A stretch of DNA of 64,000 nucleotides from Prochlorococcus sp. AG-355-I04 (GCA_003280915.1 QCDL01000001.1:1-64000); one strand, 5' to 3'. Shown: positions 18,831 through 28,181, counted from the first letter of the stretch. A program made the numbers and translations. The notes: a model not told the origin generated them from the sequence alone.

Positions 18831-18856
18831 AAAAAAGGGCTTTAAAGCCCTTTTTT
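18831..18856. terminator. terminator between CP12 and the convergent 60-aa gene
   Basis: A near-perfect palindrome: A-tract, GGGCTTTAAAGCCC and T-tract. It begins 25 bases after the CP12 stop. The A and T tracts flank both sides, so it can work for both converging genes. Confidence 0.88.
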
Positions 18857-18871
18857 TATTTGTTAAGTCCT

Positions 18872-19054
18872 TTAGTAATCTCTATTAAAGTCGGATGGAC
18901 TTCCTGTAAGCGAGCAAACAACCGACTCCTCGTTTTTCATTTCCTTGACTTCTACAATTGGTCTTCCCATTTTCTTCAAAACCTCAATATCCTGGATGGT
19001 TTGACATCTTGCTATTATTTTTCCTTGTTCATCAAAGCAAGTATAGAAATTCAT
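18872..19054 (-). CDS. 60-residue conserved protein, function unknown
   Basis: A small soluble protein: MNFYTCFDEQGKIIARC, then an IQDIEVLKKMGRPIVEVKEMK core and a short polar tail ending FNRDY. Three cysteines (in YTCF, ARCQ and VVCS) are notable in so small a protein. The predicted pattern is beta-hairpin then helix. It is on the minus strand between obg and the shared terminator. An opposite-strand frame of similar length looks less protein-like. I do not recognise a family. Confidence 0.65.
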   Translation of the reverse strand: MNFYTCFDEQGKIIARCQTIQDIEVLKKMGRPIVEVKEMKNEESVVCSLTGSPSDFNRDY

Positions 19055-19139
19055 ATTGTTTTAAAGAAGTACCTTATTTATGACTAATTTTCATTATTAA
19101 ATCAAGTATATTTTTTTACAAAAAAATTTTTAATTTAAG

Positions 19140-20123
19140 TTATATCCTTTTCCACACTTCAGAAAGCAGTGAAGATAAACCTTTTTTTAAAGATGAAGAA
19201 ATAACTAAAACTTTCTTTTTAGATAAATCTTCTAACTTTTTTGTAATTATTTTCAAATAATCATCATCTACAAGTTCCATTTTATTCAATACTATTACTC
19301 TCTCTTTATCTAAAAGACCTTTCCCATATTTTTTTAATTCCTGCTCAATAATCTCAAAATCATGTAAAGGATTTTCTGCAATTGCATCAATTAAGTGAAC
19401 AAGTATCTTCGTTCTTTGGATGTGCCTTAAAAAATCATGCCCTAAACCTACTCCGTCAGCTGCACCTGATATTAATCCAGGAATATCCGCAAAAAGGCAA
19501 CCATTCCCATCGATTTTTCTTACTACACCTAAATTAGGTATTAGAGTCGTGAAAGGATAATTTGCGATTTTTGGACGGGCAGATGATACAACGGAAATCA
19601 AAGTACTTTTACCAGCATTTGGAAGGCCTATAATTCCAACCTCTGCAAGTAGTTTTAGTTCTAATTGAACCTCCCAAATCTCACCATCTTTTCCTTCAGT
19701 GAATGATTCTGGGGCTCTATTTTGATTACTTAAATAGTAAGCATTACCATGTCCTCCTCTTCCTCCAATTGCAATAGTTAAACTCTCTTTGTCTTTAGTT
19801 AAGTCACCTAAAATAATACCGGTTTTAATATCCCTTATTTCTGTACCGCAGGGAACTTTAAGGATTGTATCCTCACCTGAAGCACCTGATCTCTTATTAG
19901 GGCCTCCTTTGCATCCATCTTCAGCAATGATTTCACGTTTGAATTTGAAATCTAGTAATGTTTGAAGATTGTTATCAGCCATCAAAATAATTGATCCCCC
20001 TCTGCCACCATTTCCACCCGAAGGTCCTCCAGCAGGAACGAATTTTTCTCTTCTAAATGAAACTATTCCATTACCACCTTTTCCAGCTTTAAGAATAATG
20101 TTTGCTTGATCAATAAATTGCAC
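19140..20123 (-). CDS. obg: GTPase Obg
   Basis: Essential ribosome-assembly and stress GTPase. The N-terminal glycine-rich Obg domain (about 1-157) reads [21 protein letters not shown] with repeated GGxGG motifs. The G domain begins with GLPNAGKST (G1) near residue 165, FTTLIPNLG (switch I), DIPGLI (G3) and NKMEL (G4). The length of 327 residues is short because the C-terminal Obg-specific domain is absent, as is common in cyanobacteria. It lies 40 bases downstream of mutS2 on the same strand, so cotranscription is likely. Confidence 0.96.
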   Translation of the reverse strand: MQFIDQANIILKAGKGGNGIVSFRREKFVPAGGPSGGNGGRGGSIILMADNNLQTLLDFKFKREIIAEDGCKGGPNKRSGASGEDTILKVPCGTEIRDIKTGIILGDLTKDKESLTIAIGGRGGHGNAYYLSNQNRAPESFTEGKDGEIWEVQLELKLLAEVGIIGLPNAGKSTLISVVSSARPKIANYPFTTLIPNLGVVRKIDGNGCLFADIPGLISGAADGVGLGHDFLRHIQRTKILVHLIDAIAENPLHDFEIIEQELKKYGKGLLDKERVIVLNKMELVDDDYLKIITKKLEDLSKKKVLVISSSLKKGLSSLLSEVWKRI

Positions 20124-20163
20124 TTAATACTCTTATTAAATTGTTTTCTAGGTTTTTTAAATT

Positions 20164-22575
20164 TTATTTTATCCACGCAATACTGCAACCAGGTCCACCC
20201 TCGTTGTTGGCTGCATCTTCAATCTTATCAACATAATTTAAACCTGATAACCAATTTCTTAGTCCTTTTTTTAATTTCCCTGTTCCAATTCCATGAACAA
20301 TCCATAGCGGTCCATGAAATTTTCTAATTTTCTCTTCAATAATTATTTCGGCTTCATGAACTCTTAACCCTCTTACGTCAATTGTATTTTTACTCGTTCT
20401 AATTTTAGAAAAAGAAAAATCTTCTTTTGTAGACTTGATCTCAATTTTTGAACTTTTGAAATTAGGCTTTTCTCCATTAATGCCTTCAAAGTCATTTACA
20501 GATAATGTGCTTCTAAAAGAGCCACATTTAATTTCATAAAAACCACCTTTTTTATCTAAATCTACAATTTGTCCCGTACTATTTAGACTTTTAATCTTTA
20601 CAAAATCACCTACCTGAGGATTCCATGATATTGACTTTTCAGATTTTTTTTGGGTTAAATGTTCCGTCTCAATTTCCTTTAATCTTTTTCCAATAATTCT
20701 CGTATCCTCTCCATTAACATTTTTATCTCTTAATTTTTTAATCAAATCTATCACTTCTTTTTTAGCGGATACAATATGTTTTGATAATTTAGACCTTTCA
20801 ATTTCCTGGATTTTTTGAGCATTTATTTTTTGATATTCATAATTTCTCTTCAGTTCATCATGTAATATTTCAGTCCTTGCAATCAATTCTGCAGCAGCTT
20901 CTGCAGAATTTTGTTGTTTAATCCTCTCTTCCTCAAGTCCTTTAATAATACTGTTAATATTGTCAACTTCTTTTGGCTTTAGATAATTTACAGCTTCATT
21001 AAGTATGCTTTCATCCAGACCAATTTTCTTTGAAATTGACAAGGCATTACTTCTCCCAGGAATACCCCAGTTGAGTATATATTTTGGCTTCAAAGATTCC
21101 TCATCAAAGGCAACTGATACGTTTTCAAATCTTGAGTCGTTATACTTTAAAGCCTTAATATCTCCATAATGTGTAGTTGCCAAAGTAATATCAGATTTAT
21201 TTGCAAATTCTTTTAATAAAGCCATCGCAAGTGCACTCCCTTCAAGAGGATCTGTGCCAGAACCAATCTCATCTAACAAAACAACTGATAATCCTTTCTT
21301 ATAATCAAGTGAATCTAATATCTCTTTTATGCGGGATATATGCCCACTGAAGGTAGATAAATTTTCTTCTAATGATTGATTATCTCCTATATCCACATAT
21401 ATATTTGGACAAAAAGGGATAATAGGATTATTAGTTGAAGGTATCAATAATCCTGCTCTAGCCATAAGTAAAGACAAGCCCAAACCTTTTAAAGCTGCTG
21501 TTTTACCTCCAGTATTTGGACCTGTAATGGCTACAACCTTAATATTTCTATTTATATAAAAATCGACAGCTACTGGTGGAGGGGCTCCTTTTTTCTTATG
21601 TTCCCAAATCAATAATGGATGAGAAAAACCAATTAAAGAAATAATAGGATTTTTCTCAAATGTAGGAGTTTTACCTCCAATCCATTTCGAATATCTTGAA
21701 CGAGTTAGGGCATTTTCTAATCTTAATAAAATGGATACCATTTCAATAAGATTTTTTGAATTATCACTAACAACCTGAGACCATTTCTTAAGTAATTTAA
21801 ATTCTTCCGCTGTGATCCTAGCCTCTAAAGAAGCAATCTTATTACCTTTAGTTACTACACTTTCAGGCTCAAAATATACTGTATTTCCTGAAGATGAAGA
21901 GTCATGAATTATTCCTTTAAATTTATCTACATAATTAACTTTCACTGCTAAAACAGGCCTTCCATATCGATCTCCAATAGTAGTATCTTGCAAATAAGCT
22001 AAATTCTTTTGAATAAATTTCTCAACTAATATTTTTCTTTCAAGTTTCTTAGATAAAAATTCTTTTCTAAGAATGGATAGTTCATTACTAGCATTGTCTG
22101 AAATCCTTCCATTCGATTCAATGCCTTTTTTAAAAATCGTTTCGATATTCTGATGGTCAATTAAATTTTTTGTAAATGATGAAATATAAGGCCTTTGTTC
22201 AAAATCTAATAAGATTTTTTTTAAATTTCTTGCTGCAGCAATTGTTTTCGCAATTTCTAACAATTCAGAAGATGAAATTACACCTCCCTTCGAACAAATT
22301 TCAATATTTCTACTAATATCAAAAACCCCAGAAAAACTAATTGATTTATCTAGATTTTTTTCTAGCTCATTAATTTCAACAGTTTCATTCAAAAGTCTTT
22401 TAGATGCCTCGTATTCTGTAGGTATAACAAAACTTAAAACTGATCGTTTACCCATTTCCGTTGAGGCGAATGAAGATAAATGCGTTTTTAATGAATCCCA
22501 CTCTAAAAGGTTTATAGATTCTTCTTCTAAGGTGTTATCTGAATATGATTTTTTAAAATAAATTTTCTCTTGCAT
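20164..22575 (-). CDS. mutS2: MutS2 family protein
   Basis: MutS-like ATPase with a C-terminal Smr endonuclease domain. MutS2 proteins act in suppression of recombination or in rescue of collided ribosomes; they do not do mismatch repair. Core features are the Walker A GPNTGGKTAALKGLG, the signature GDNQSLEENLSTFSGH, Walker B VVLLDEIGSGTDP, and a long coiled coil (roughly residues 490-610). An Smr segment follows (DVRGLRVHEAE and WIVHGIGTGKLKKGLR). I use ATG 22575, giving about 803 residues; a TTG at 22593 would add six. It follows the VOC gene by 14 bases. Confidence 0.95.
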   Translation of the reverse strand: MQEKIYFKKSYSDNTLEEESINLLEWDSLKTHLSSFASTEMGKRSVLSFVIPTEYEASKRLLNETVEINELEKNLDKSISFSGVFDISRNIEICSKGGVISSSELLEIAKTIAAARNLKKILLDFEQRPYISSFTKNLIDHQNIETIFKKGIESNGRISDNASNELSILRKEFLSKKLERKILVEKFIQKNLAYLQDTTIGDRYGRPVLAVKVNYVDKFKGIIHDSSSSGNTVYFEPESVVTKGNKIASLEARITAEEFKLLKKWSQVVSDNSKNLIEMVSILLRLENALTRSRYSKWIGGKTPTFEKNPIISLIGFSHPLLIWEHKKKGAPPPVAVDFYINRNIKVVAITGPNTGGKTAALKGLGLSLLMARAGLLIPSTNNPIIPFCPNIYVDIGDNQSLEENLSTFSGHISRIKEILDSLDYKKGLSVVLLDEIGSGTDPLEGSALAMALLKEFANKSDITLATTHYGDIKALKYNDSRFENVSVAFDEESLKPKYILNWGIPGRSNALSISKKIGLDESILNEAVNYLKPKEVDNINSIIKGLEEERIKQQNSAEAAAELIARTEILHDELKRNYEYQKINAQKIQEIERSKLSKHIVSAKKEVIDLIKKLRDKNVNGEDTRIIGKRLKEIETEHLTQKKSEKSISWNPQVGDFVKIKSLNSTGQIVDLDKKGGFYEIKCGSFRSTLSVNDFEGINGEKPNFKSSKIEIKSTKEDFSFSKIRTSKNTIDVRGLRVHEAEIIIEEKIRKFHGPLWIVHGIGTGKLKKGLRNWLSGLNYVDKIEDAANNEGGPGCSIAWIK

Positions 22576-22589
22576 ACAAAAAAAAAGAA

Positions 22590-22976
22590 TCAAACATTCG
22601 ATTGAATCCCTTCAGGAGGAACATAAAGCATCTCAAGCCAGTTTCCTTCAGTATCCTTCATATAAAAAGATGCTGTTCCATCTCTATGTTCATGTAAAGG
22701 ACCAACTTTTACACCAGAATTTTTTAAATCATTTTGAATATTTTCCACTTCTTTTTTATTTTCAAAATGAAAAGCAAAGTGAGGTCCCGCAGCTTTGTAG
22801 CTAGGGCCTAACAACGCAAGTCCATCTTTCCCTTTACCTGCCTCTAAATAAGACCAATCTTTATCATCCCAAACCAAATTCATACCCAGCTTAATATAAA
22901 AAGATTTCGCCCTTTCGAGATTGTCTACTCTAAGTGCAATGTGACCAATCCTATTTACTCCTTGTGAAAACTTCAA
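22590..22976 (-). CDS. glyoxalase-type VOC superfamily protein
   Basis: A 128-residue vicinal-oxygen-chelate protein with the paired beta-alpha-beta-beta-beta modules. The first module has INRIGHIALRVDNLERAKSFY-like sequence with the metal-ligand histidine in GHIAL. The second has GPHFAFHFE and DTEGNWLEMLYVPP, whose glutamate (WLEML) is a typical ligand. It resembles lactoylglutathione lyase but is short, so the substrate (methylglyoxal-glutathione or another compound) is uncertain. It is upstream of mutS2 on the same strand, with 14 bases between. Confidence 0.8.
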   Translation of the reverse strand: MKFSQGVNRIGHIALRVDNLERAKSFYIKLGMNLVWDDKDWSYLEAGKGKDGLALLGPSYKAAGPHFAFHFENKKEVENIQNDLKNSGVKVGPLHEHRDGTASFYMKDTEGNWLEMLYVPPEGIQSNV

Positions 22977-23038
22977 AACAAAGCAATTAATTTATTACTT
23001 ATCTAAGAATAAACCAAATTTTTGTTAATAATGAGTTT

Positions 23039-24040
23039 TTAAGTATCCTGCAACCATTGAGATGCATCACATGCATGATAAGTGAGTATTAATTTTGCTC
23101 CTGCTCTTTTAAAACTAAGCAATGTCTCTAAAACAATATCTTTTTCGTTAATCCAGTTCTTCATAGCAGCAGACTTTACCATGGAATACTCACCACTAAC
23201 GTTGTATGCAGCTATAGGCTTATTTGAAAATGTGCTTAGTCTATATATAATATCCAAATATGAAATTCCTGGTTTTACCATCAAAATATCAGCTCCTTCA
23301 TACTGATCTAATGCAGATTCAATTAAAGCCTCTTTTGAATTGGCAGGGTCCATTTGATATGTAGACTTATTGTCTGGAATTACTTTCTTACTATTTTCTT
23401 TAGGAGCCGAATCTAAAGCAGTTCTAAAAGGACCATAATAAGCAGATGAATATTTAGCTGTATAACTAATAATACCTACATCACTAAATCCTTCACTATC
23501 AAGAGCAGTCCTAATAGCTCCAACTCTCCCATCCATCATGTCACTAGGACCAATAAAATCTGCTCCAGATCTAGCTTGAGTTAAAGCTTGTTTTTTTAAA
23601 ATTTCAATCGTTTCATCATTCAATATTTTTCCTGTTTCATCAACTAAGCCATCATGTCCATCACACGAGTAAGGGTCCAAGGCAACATCTGTCATTATTG
23701 CCATTTCTGGAATCTCTTTTTTTAATATTCGAATAGCTTTAGGTATTAAACCGTCCTCATTAAAACATTCTGCTCCATCTTCAGTCTTTAAGCTATCGTT
23801 AATTTTTGGGAAAAGAACCACACATCTAATTCCCAATTCCCATGCCCTAGTAACCTCCTTTAATAAGCCATTAATATCCCATCTGTAAGTTCCGGGCATT
23901 GCGGAAATTTCCTCTTTAAAATCTTTTTCATGAATAAATAATGGATATATAAAGTCCGATGCCGCCAAATGGTTTTCTCTAACCATTTCTCTAATTGCCT
24001 CAGTTCTTCTTAATCTTCTTGGACGAATAATCGAATTCAT
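23039..24040 (-). CDS. hemB: delta-aminolevulinic acid dehydratase (porphobilinogen synthase)
   Basis: Condenses two 5-aminolevulinate molecules to porphobilinogen for chlorophyll, haem and cobamide synthesis. The metal-site loop reads DVALDPYSCDGHDG: the aspartate-rich, plant/cyanobacterial Mg-type, not the three-cysteine Zn-type. The active-site lysines lie in YTAKYSSAYYGPFR and MVKPGISYLD. The length is 333 residues. It is divergent from the bicA-like gene, with 221 bases of A+T-rich DNA between that hold no other gene. Confidence 0.96.
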   Translation of the reverse strand: MNSIIRPRRLRRTEAIREMVRENHLAASDFIYPLFIHEKDFKEEISAMPGTYRWDINGLLKEVTRAWELGIRCVVLFPKINDSLKTEDGAECFNEDGLIPKAIRILKKEIPEMAIMTDVALDPYSCDGHDGLVDETGKILNDETIEILKKQALTQARSGADFIGPSDMMDGRVGAIRTALDSEGFSDVGIISYTAKYSSAYYGPFRTALDSAPKENSKKVIPDNKSTYQMDPANSKEALIESALDQYEGADILMVKPGISYLDIIYRLSTFSNKPIAAYNVSGEYSMVKSAAMKNWINEKDIVLETLLSFKRAGAKLILTYHACDASQWLQDT

Positions 24041-24261
24041 TTGAATATTATTAATTGAAAAATATTTATCTAATACATTAATCGCTTGCCTCGCACATAA
24101 ATCAATCAGAGACTACTTTTGTTCAGGAAAAGTAACTAAAATTTATTAAAAAAAAGCAAAAAAAGTTACAAAAATATTTTGCACAAACTTCATTTTTCAC
24201 AAATTTACGTCATAAAGAGATAATATCTTTTAGTTAAGTATTTATTTTAAGGAGAGTATCT

Positions 24262-25917
24262 TTGAAAATAATTAATGGATTTCATCTAAAGAATGTAAGA
24301 GGAGATATTCTAGGAGGGATCACAGCCGCAGTGGTGGCTTTACCTCTCGCTCTTGCTTTTGGTAATGCTGCATTAGGACCTGGCGGAGCAATTTATGGAC
24401 TATATGGGGCAGTAGTAGTTGGTTTTTTAGCAGCATTGTTCGGTGGGACACCTGCTCAGGTTAGTGGACCTACCGGTCCAATGAGTGTTACTGTTGCTGG
24501 CGTAGTAGCAGGCTTAGCAGCAGTTGGGGTCCCAAGAGATCTCTCTGCAGGACAAATTTTACCTTTAGTGATGGCAGCGGTAGTCATTGGTGGCTTACTT
24601 CAAATATTGTTTGGGATCCTAAAACTAGGAAAATACATTACTTTAGTTCCATATTCTGTTGTGTCAGGATTTATGTCTGGTATTGGAGTCATAATCATTG
24701 CACTTCAGATTGGACCATTACTAGGTATTAGCACTCGTGGTGGGGTAGTTGAATCTTTATCTACTGTATTTTCAAATTTCCAGCCAAATGGTGCTGCTAT
24801 TGGAGTGGCAATAATGACACTAGGTATAGTTTTTCTAACTCCTAGGAAAATAAGTCAATGGGTTCCTTCTCCTCTATTGGCCTTATTGATAGTAACTCCA
24901 ATATCAATTTTAATTTTTGGAGACGGAGCTATTGATAGAATTGGAGAAATTCCTAGGGGAGTTCCATCTTTAAATTTCCCAAGTTTTAATCAATATTTCC
25001 CAATTATTTTCAAGGCAGGATTAGTCCTAGCAGTACTTGGCGCTATTGACTCCTTACTGACATCTCTAGTAGCAGACAATATCTCTCAAACAAAACATAA
25101 TTCTGATAGAGAACTTATTGGTCAAGGAATAGGAAATGCTGTAGCAGGTCTGTTTTCAGGTTTACCTGGAGCAGGAGCAACCATGAGAACAGTTATAAAT
25201 GTTAAATCTGGAGGATCAACTCCCATTTCTGGTATGGTTCATTCAGTTGTATTGTTGATAGTTTTAGTTGGTGCTGGACCTTTAGCTGAGCAAATACCAA
25301 CTGCATTGCTAGCAGGAATTCTTATAAAAGTAGGCCTAGATATTATTGATTGGGGATTCTTGAGGAGGGCTCACAAATTATCTTTAAAAACATCAGTAGT
25401 AATGTACGGCGTACTTTTAATGACTGTTTTTTGGGATTTAATTTGGGCAGTTTTAGTCGGTGTATTCATAGCAAATATGCTCACTATTGATTCAATAACC
25501 GAAACTCAACTAGAAGGTATGGATGAGGATAATCCTTTATCAAAAGATGATCAAGCAAAAAATGCATTGCCTGCTGATGAAAAAGCACTTCTGGATAGAT
25601 GTTCAGGAGAAGTAATGTTGTTTAGACTAAAAGGACCACTTAGTTTTGGAGCAGCTAAAGGAATATCTGAAAGAATGATGCTAGTGAGAAACTACAAGGT
25701 TTTAATATTAGATATCACTGATGTACCAAGACTTGGAGTCACGGCGACTCTCGCAATAGAGGATATGATGCAAGAAGCAAAAAATAATTCCAGAAAAGCA
25801 TTTGTTGCTGGTGCAAATGAAAAAGTGAAGGATAGATTAGCTAAGTTTGGAGTTGAAGGCATTATTGAAACAAGAAAAGAAGCTTTAGAAACTGCTCTAA
25901 ATGAAATAGCTTCATAA
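24262..25917 (+). CDS. SulP-family transporter, BicA-like bicarbonate transporter
   Basis: A 551-residue inner-membrane SulP (SLC26) protein, with the transport domain at about 1-420 and a C-terminal STAS domain at about 445-550. The sequence resembles BicA of other cyanobacteria: RGDILGGITAAVVALPLALAFG, GGTPAQVSGPTGPMSVTVAGV, KLGKYITLVPYSVVSGFMSG and SDRELIGQGIGNAVAGL. BicA takes up bicarbonate with Na+. SulP proteins can also carry sulfate, but the neighbours sbtA and sbtB favour bicarbonate. Translation starts at TTG 24262, with GGAG at 24251 and seven bases of spacing. The sbtA start follows its stop by three bases. Confidence 0.85.
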   Translation: MKIINGFHLKNVRGDILGGITAAVVALPLALAFGNAALGPGGAIYGLYGAVVVGFLAALFGGTPAQVSGPTGPMSVTVAGVVAGLAAVGVPRDLSAGQILPLVMAAVVIGGLLQILFGILKLGKYITLVPYSVVSGFMSGIGVIIIALQIGPLLGISTRGGVVESLSTVFSNFQPNGAAIGVAIMTLGIVFLTPRKISQWVPSPLLALLIVTPISILIFGDGAIDRIGEIPRGVPSLNFPSFNQYFPIIFKAGLVLAVLGAIDSLLTSLVADNISQTKHNSDRELIGQGIGNAVAGLFSGLPGAGATMRTVINVKSGGSTPISGMVHSVVLLIVLVGAGPLAEQIPTALLAGILIKVGLDIIDWGFLRRAHKLSLKTSVVMYGVLLMTVFWDLIWAVLVGVFIANMLTIDSITETQLEGMDEDNPLSKDDQAKNALPADEKALLDRCSGEVMLFRLKGPLSFGAAKGISERMMLVRNYKVLILDITDVPRLGVTATLAIEDMMQEAKNNSRKAFVAGANEKVKDRLAKFGVEGIIETRKEALETALNEIAS

Positions 25918-25920
25918 TTT

Positions 25921-26919
25921 ATGGAAATAAATCCAATTCTGCAAAATGTATTAGCCCCGCCAGTTCTTTTCTTTTTGATTGGAGCAACATCAGTACTCTT
26001 TAAATCTGATTTAGAAATACCAGCTCCATTACCTAAACTTTTCTCCTTATATCTGCTCCTAGCTATTGGGTTCAAAGGAGGTATTGAGTTACAGAAAAGT
26101 GGGTTTACAAATCAAGTATTGCCTACTTTAAGCGCTGCAATACTGATGTCACTAGTAATCCCTCTGATTGGATTTTTAATTTTAAGATTTAAGTTTGATG
26201 TCTTTAATTCAGCCGCAATAGCAGCAGCATACGGTTCAATTAGTGCTGTTACATTTATTTCCGCAGAAAGTTTTTTAGAAAGTCAAAAAATAGCTTTTGA
26301 TGGGTTTATGGTTGGCGCCTTAGCTTTAATGGAATCTCCTGCAATCATTGTTGGATTATTACTTGTGAAATTTGCAGCTCCAAAAAATAGACCAAAATCA
26401 AGAAAAATGCATTTAAGCGCAATATTACACGAATCACTTTTGAATGGATCAGTTTATTTATTGCTTTCAAGCTTAATTGTTGGATTTCTGACTGCTTCGA
26501 GTAATCCCTCAGGAATTGCAAAAATGGAGCCTTTTACTGGACAATTATTCTATGGAGCAGAATGCTTCTTCTTATTAGATATGGGAATAGTCGCTGCTCA
26601 AAGATTACCAAGATTGAAGAATGCGGGTTCGTTTTTGATTGGGTTTGCTATTTTCATGCCTCTATTTAATGCATTTATTGGTGTTTTCGTTGCAAGATTT
26701 TTATCTTTGGGACCTGGCAACGCACTTTTATTTGTGGTTTTATGTGCAAGCGCCTCTTATTTAGCAGTTCCTGCAGCGATGAGGATGACAGTTCCAGAGG
26801 CTAAATCTAGTTATTATATTTCAACTACACTAGGTCTAACTTTCCCATTCAATATAGTTCTTGGCATTCCCATATATATGAGTTTAGTAAATACCATTAT
26901 CCCACTTTCCCCTTTATAA
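25921..26919 (+). CDS. sbtA: sodium-dependent bicarbonate transporter SbtA
   Basis: High-affinity Na+/HCO3- symporter of the carbon-concentrating mechanism. It is hydrophobic over its whole length (332 residues, about ten membrane segments). Family motifs include NVLAPPVLFFLIGATSVLFK at the N terminus, LAIGFKGGIEL, YGSISAVTFI, LMESPAIIVGLLL and LDMGIVAAQRLP. The hydrophilic loop around residues 157-170 (KNRPKSRKMHLS) is the cytoplasmic loop that family data link to SbtB control. It is tightly packed between the bicA-like gene and sbtB, so one operon is likely. Confidence 0.93.
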   Translation: MEINPILQNVLAPPVLFFLIGATSVLFKSDLEIPAPLPKLFSLYLLLAIGFKGGIELQKSGFTNQVLPTLSAAILMSLVIPLIGFLILRFKFDVFNSAAIAAAYGSISAVTFISAESFLESQKIAFDGFMVGALALMESPAIIVGLLLVKFAAPKNRPKSRKMHLSAILHESLLNGSVYLLLSSLIVGFLTASSNPSGIAKMEPFTGQLFYGAECFFLLDMGIVAAQRLPRLKNAGSFLIGFAIFMPLFNAFIGVFVARFLSLGPGNALLFVVLCASASYLAVPAAMRMTVPEAKSSYYISTTLGLTFPFNIVLGIPIYMSLVNTIIPLSPL

Positions 26920-26922
26920 AAA

Positions 26923-27204
26923 ATGAAAAGATTAGACTTAATATTTAGTGAAAGAGAACTAGATGCAATCATTAAAACATTAGAAAAAGCTAATGTTCCT
27001 GGATATACCGTTATGAAACACGCCACAGGCAGAGGTCCTGAAAGAGTTGTTACTGAAGATATGGAATTTACAGGATTAGGAGCAAATGCTCATGTAATTG
27101 TTTTTTGTGAGCAAGAATTAATAGATAAAATGAGAGATAATATCAGGGACGATTTAAGCTACTACGGAGGAGTAGCTTATATTTCTGAAGCAACACCTCT
27201 TTAA
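26923..27204 (+). CDS. sbtB: PII-like SbtA regulator SbtB (short form)
   Basis: A 93-residue member of the PII superfamily. In other cyanobacteria SbtB binds SbtA and adenine nucleotides (including cAMP) to control bicarbonate uptake. The beta-alpha-beta fold is clear: KRLDLIFSERELDAIIKTL, VPGYTVMKHATGRG, a T-loop (about 36-53) and VIVFCEQELIDKMRDNI. The C-terminal redox R-loop with a cysteine pair, known from some homologues, is missing. Only one cysteine (FCEQ) is present. It starts three bases after the sbtA stop. It is convergent with the thioredoxin-reductase-like gene, 21 bases away. Confidence 0.92.
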   Translation: MKRLDLIFSERELDAIIKTLEKANVPGYTVMKHATGRGPERVVTEDMEFTGLGANAHVIVFCEQELIDKMRDNIRDDLSYYGGVAYISEATPL

Positions 27205-27224
27205 ATTAAAGCAGAAATATTTTT

Positions 27225-28181
27225 TTAAGAATGAATCCAATCTACTCTTATATTTTTTCTACTATTTAAATATCTATCAATTGACATCGCAGCAATACAT
27301 CCATCAGAAGCCGCAACTACTGCTTGCTTAAATGGTGTATTTCTTATATCTCCAATAGCCCATACTCCATCAGAGTTTGTAGACATAAAGTCATCCACAA
27401 TTACTCCTCCGTCTTCTTTTAAAGCAATTTGATCACCTAAAAAATCAGTAATCGGCTTTGAACCACTCATATAGACAAAGACTCCATCTAAATTTAAATT
27501 GATAGGATTTTCTTCTTGCTTATTTTTTACAACAACCCCATTAACACCCATTTCATCACCCAATATTTCCAATAATCTTGTTCTACTCCAATGTTTTATA
27601 TTTGAATTATCCATCAATTCCATAGCTTCTTCATTATCTGATTTAGGGTCACTTGAAGTAATCCAATGCACAGTTGATGCAAATTTAGTTAGGACAGTTG
27701 CCTCTTCAATTGCCTCCTTGTTCACTCCAACAACGGCAACTTCTCTATTTTTATAAAAAGCCCCATCACATGTAGCGCAATAACTTACTCCTTTGCCAAG
27801 AAAATCCGCTTCGCCCTTAAATGATGCAGGCCTACCCATTGCACCACTTGCAAGTACTAGTGCTTTAGTTTTGAAAGTGCCTTCAGGTGTATAAACCATT
27901 TTCCATTCTCCACTAGCGTCTATTCCAAACACTTGTGCTCTTCTATAGTCTGTACCATATTGCACAGCCTGTTCTCTCATTAAAGTAAGTAATTTCTCCC
28001 CACTTATATCAACCGGAACACCTGGATAATTAGCTATTTGATGGGTTATAGCTAAGGCTCCAACAGATGGATTTTTATCTAAAATTACTGTCTTTAAGTT
28101 TGAACGAGATGTATAAAGTGCGCAAGTACATCCCGCCGGACCTCCTCCGATAATAACTACATCTGACTCAATGATTTCCAA
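27225..28181 (-). CDS. thioredoxin-reductase-like flavoprotein lacking an NADPH motif
   Basis: A 318-residue FAD protein with the low-molecular-weight thioredoxin reductase layout. The FAD fold has VVIIGGGPAGCTCALYTSR (8-26), the redox motif CATC is at 135-138, and the second FAD element GVWAIGDIRNTPFKQAVVAASDGC is at about 270-292. The nucleotide domain is abnormal. Where NADPH-dependent enzymes have GGGxSAxEEA, this has VGVNKEAIEEA (151-161), and the HRRxxFRA phosphate clamp is replaced by HWITSSDPKSDN. NADPH is therefore unlikely to be the donor. Ferredoxin- or otherwise-linked relatives (for example the DTR type of early-branching cyanobacteria) are the nearest idea. It may reduce thioredoxin. 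Confidence 0.8.
   Translation of the reverse strand: MEIIESDVVIIGGGPAGCTCALYTSRSNLKTVILDKNPSVGALAITHQIANYPGVPVDISGEKLLTLMREQAVQYGTDYRRAQVFGIDASGEWKMVYTPEGTFKTKALVLASGAMGRPASFKGEADFLGKGVSYCATCDGAFYKNREVAVVGVNKEAIEEATVLTKFASTVHWITSSDPKSDNEEAMELMDNSNIKHWSRTRLLEILGDEMGVNGVVVKNKQEENPINLNLDGVFVYMSGSKPITDFLGDQIALKEDGGVIVDDFMSTNSDGVWAIGDIRNTPFKQAVVAASDGCIAAMSIDRYLNSRKNIRVDWIHS

Noticed and set aside
18860-19087. 75-codon plus-strand frame opposite the 60-residue gene
   Set aside because: Composition is unlike a protein, while the minus-strand frame is coherent.
20106-20327. 73-codon plus-strand frame over the obg/mutS2 junction
   Set aside because: A mirror of the Smr coding region; leucine/histidine-rich with no motif.
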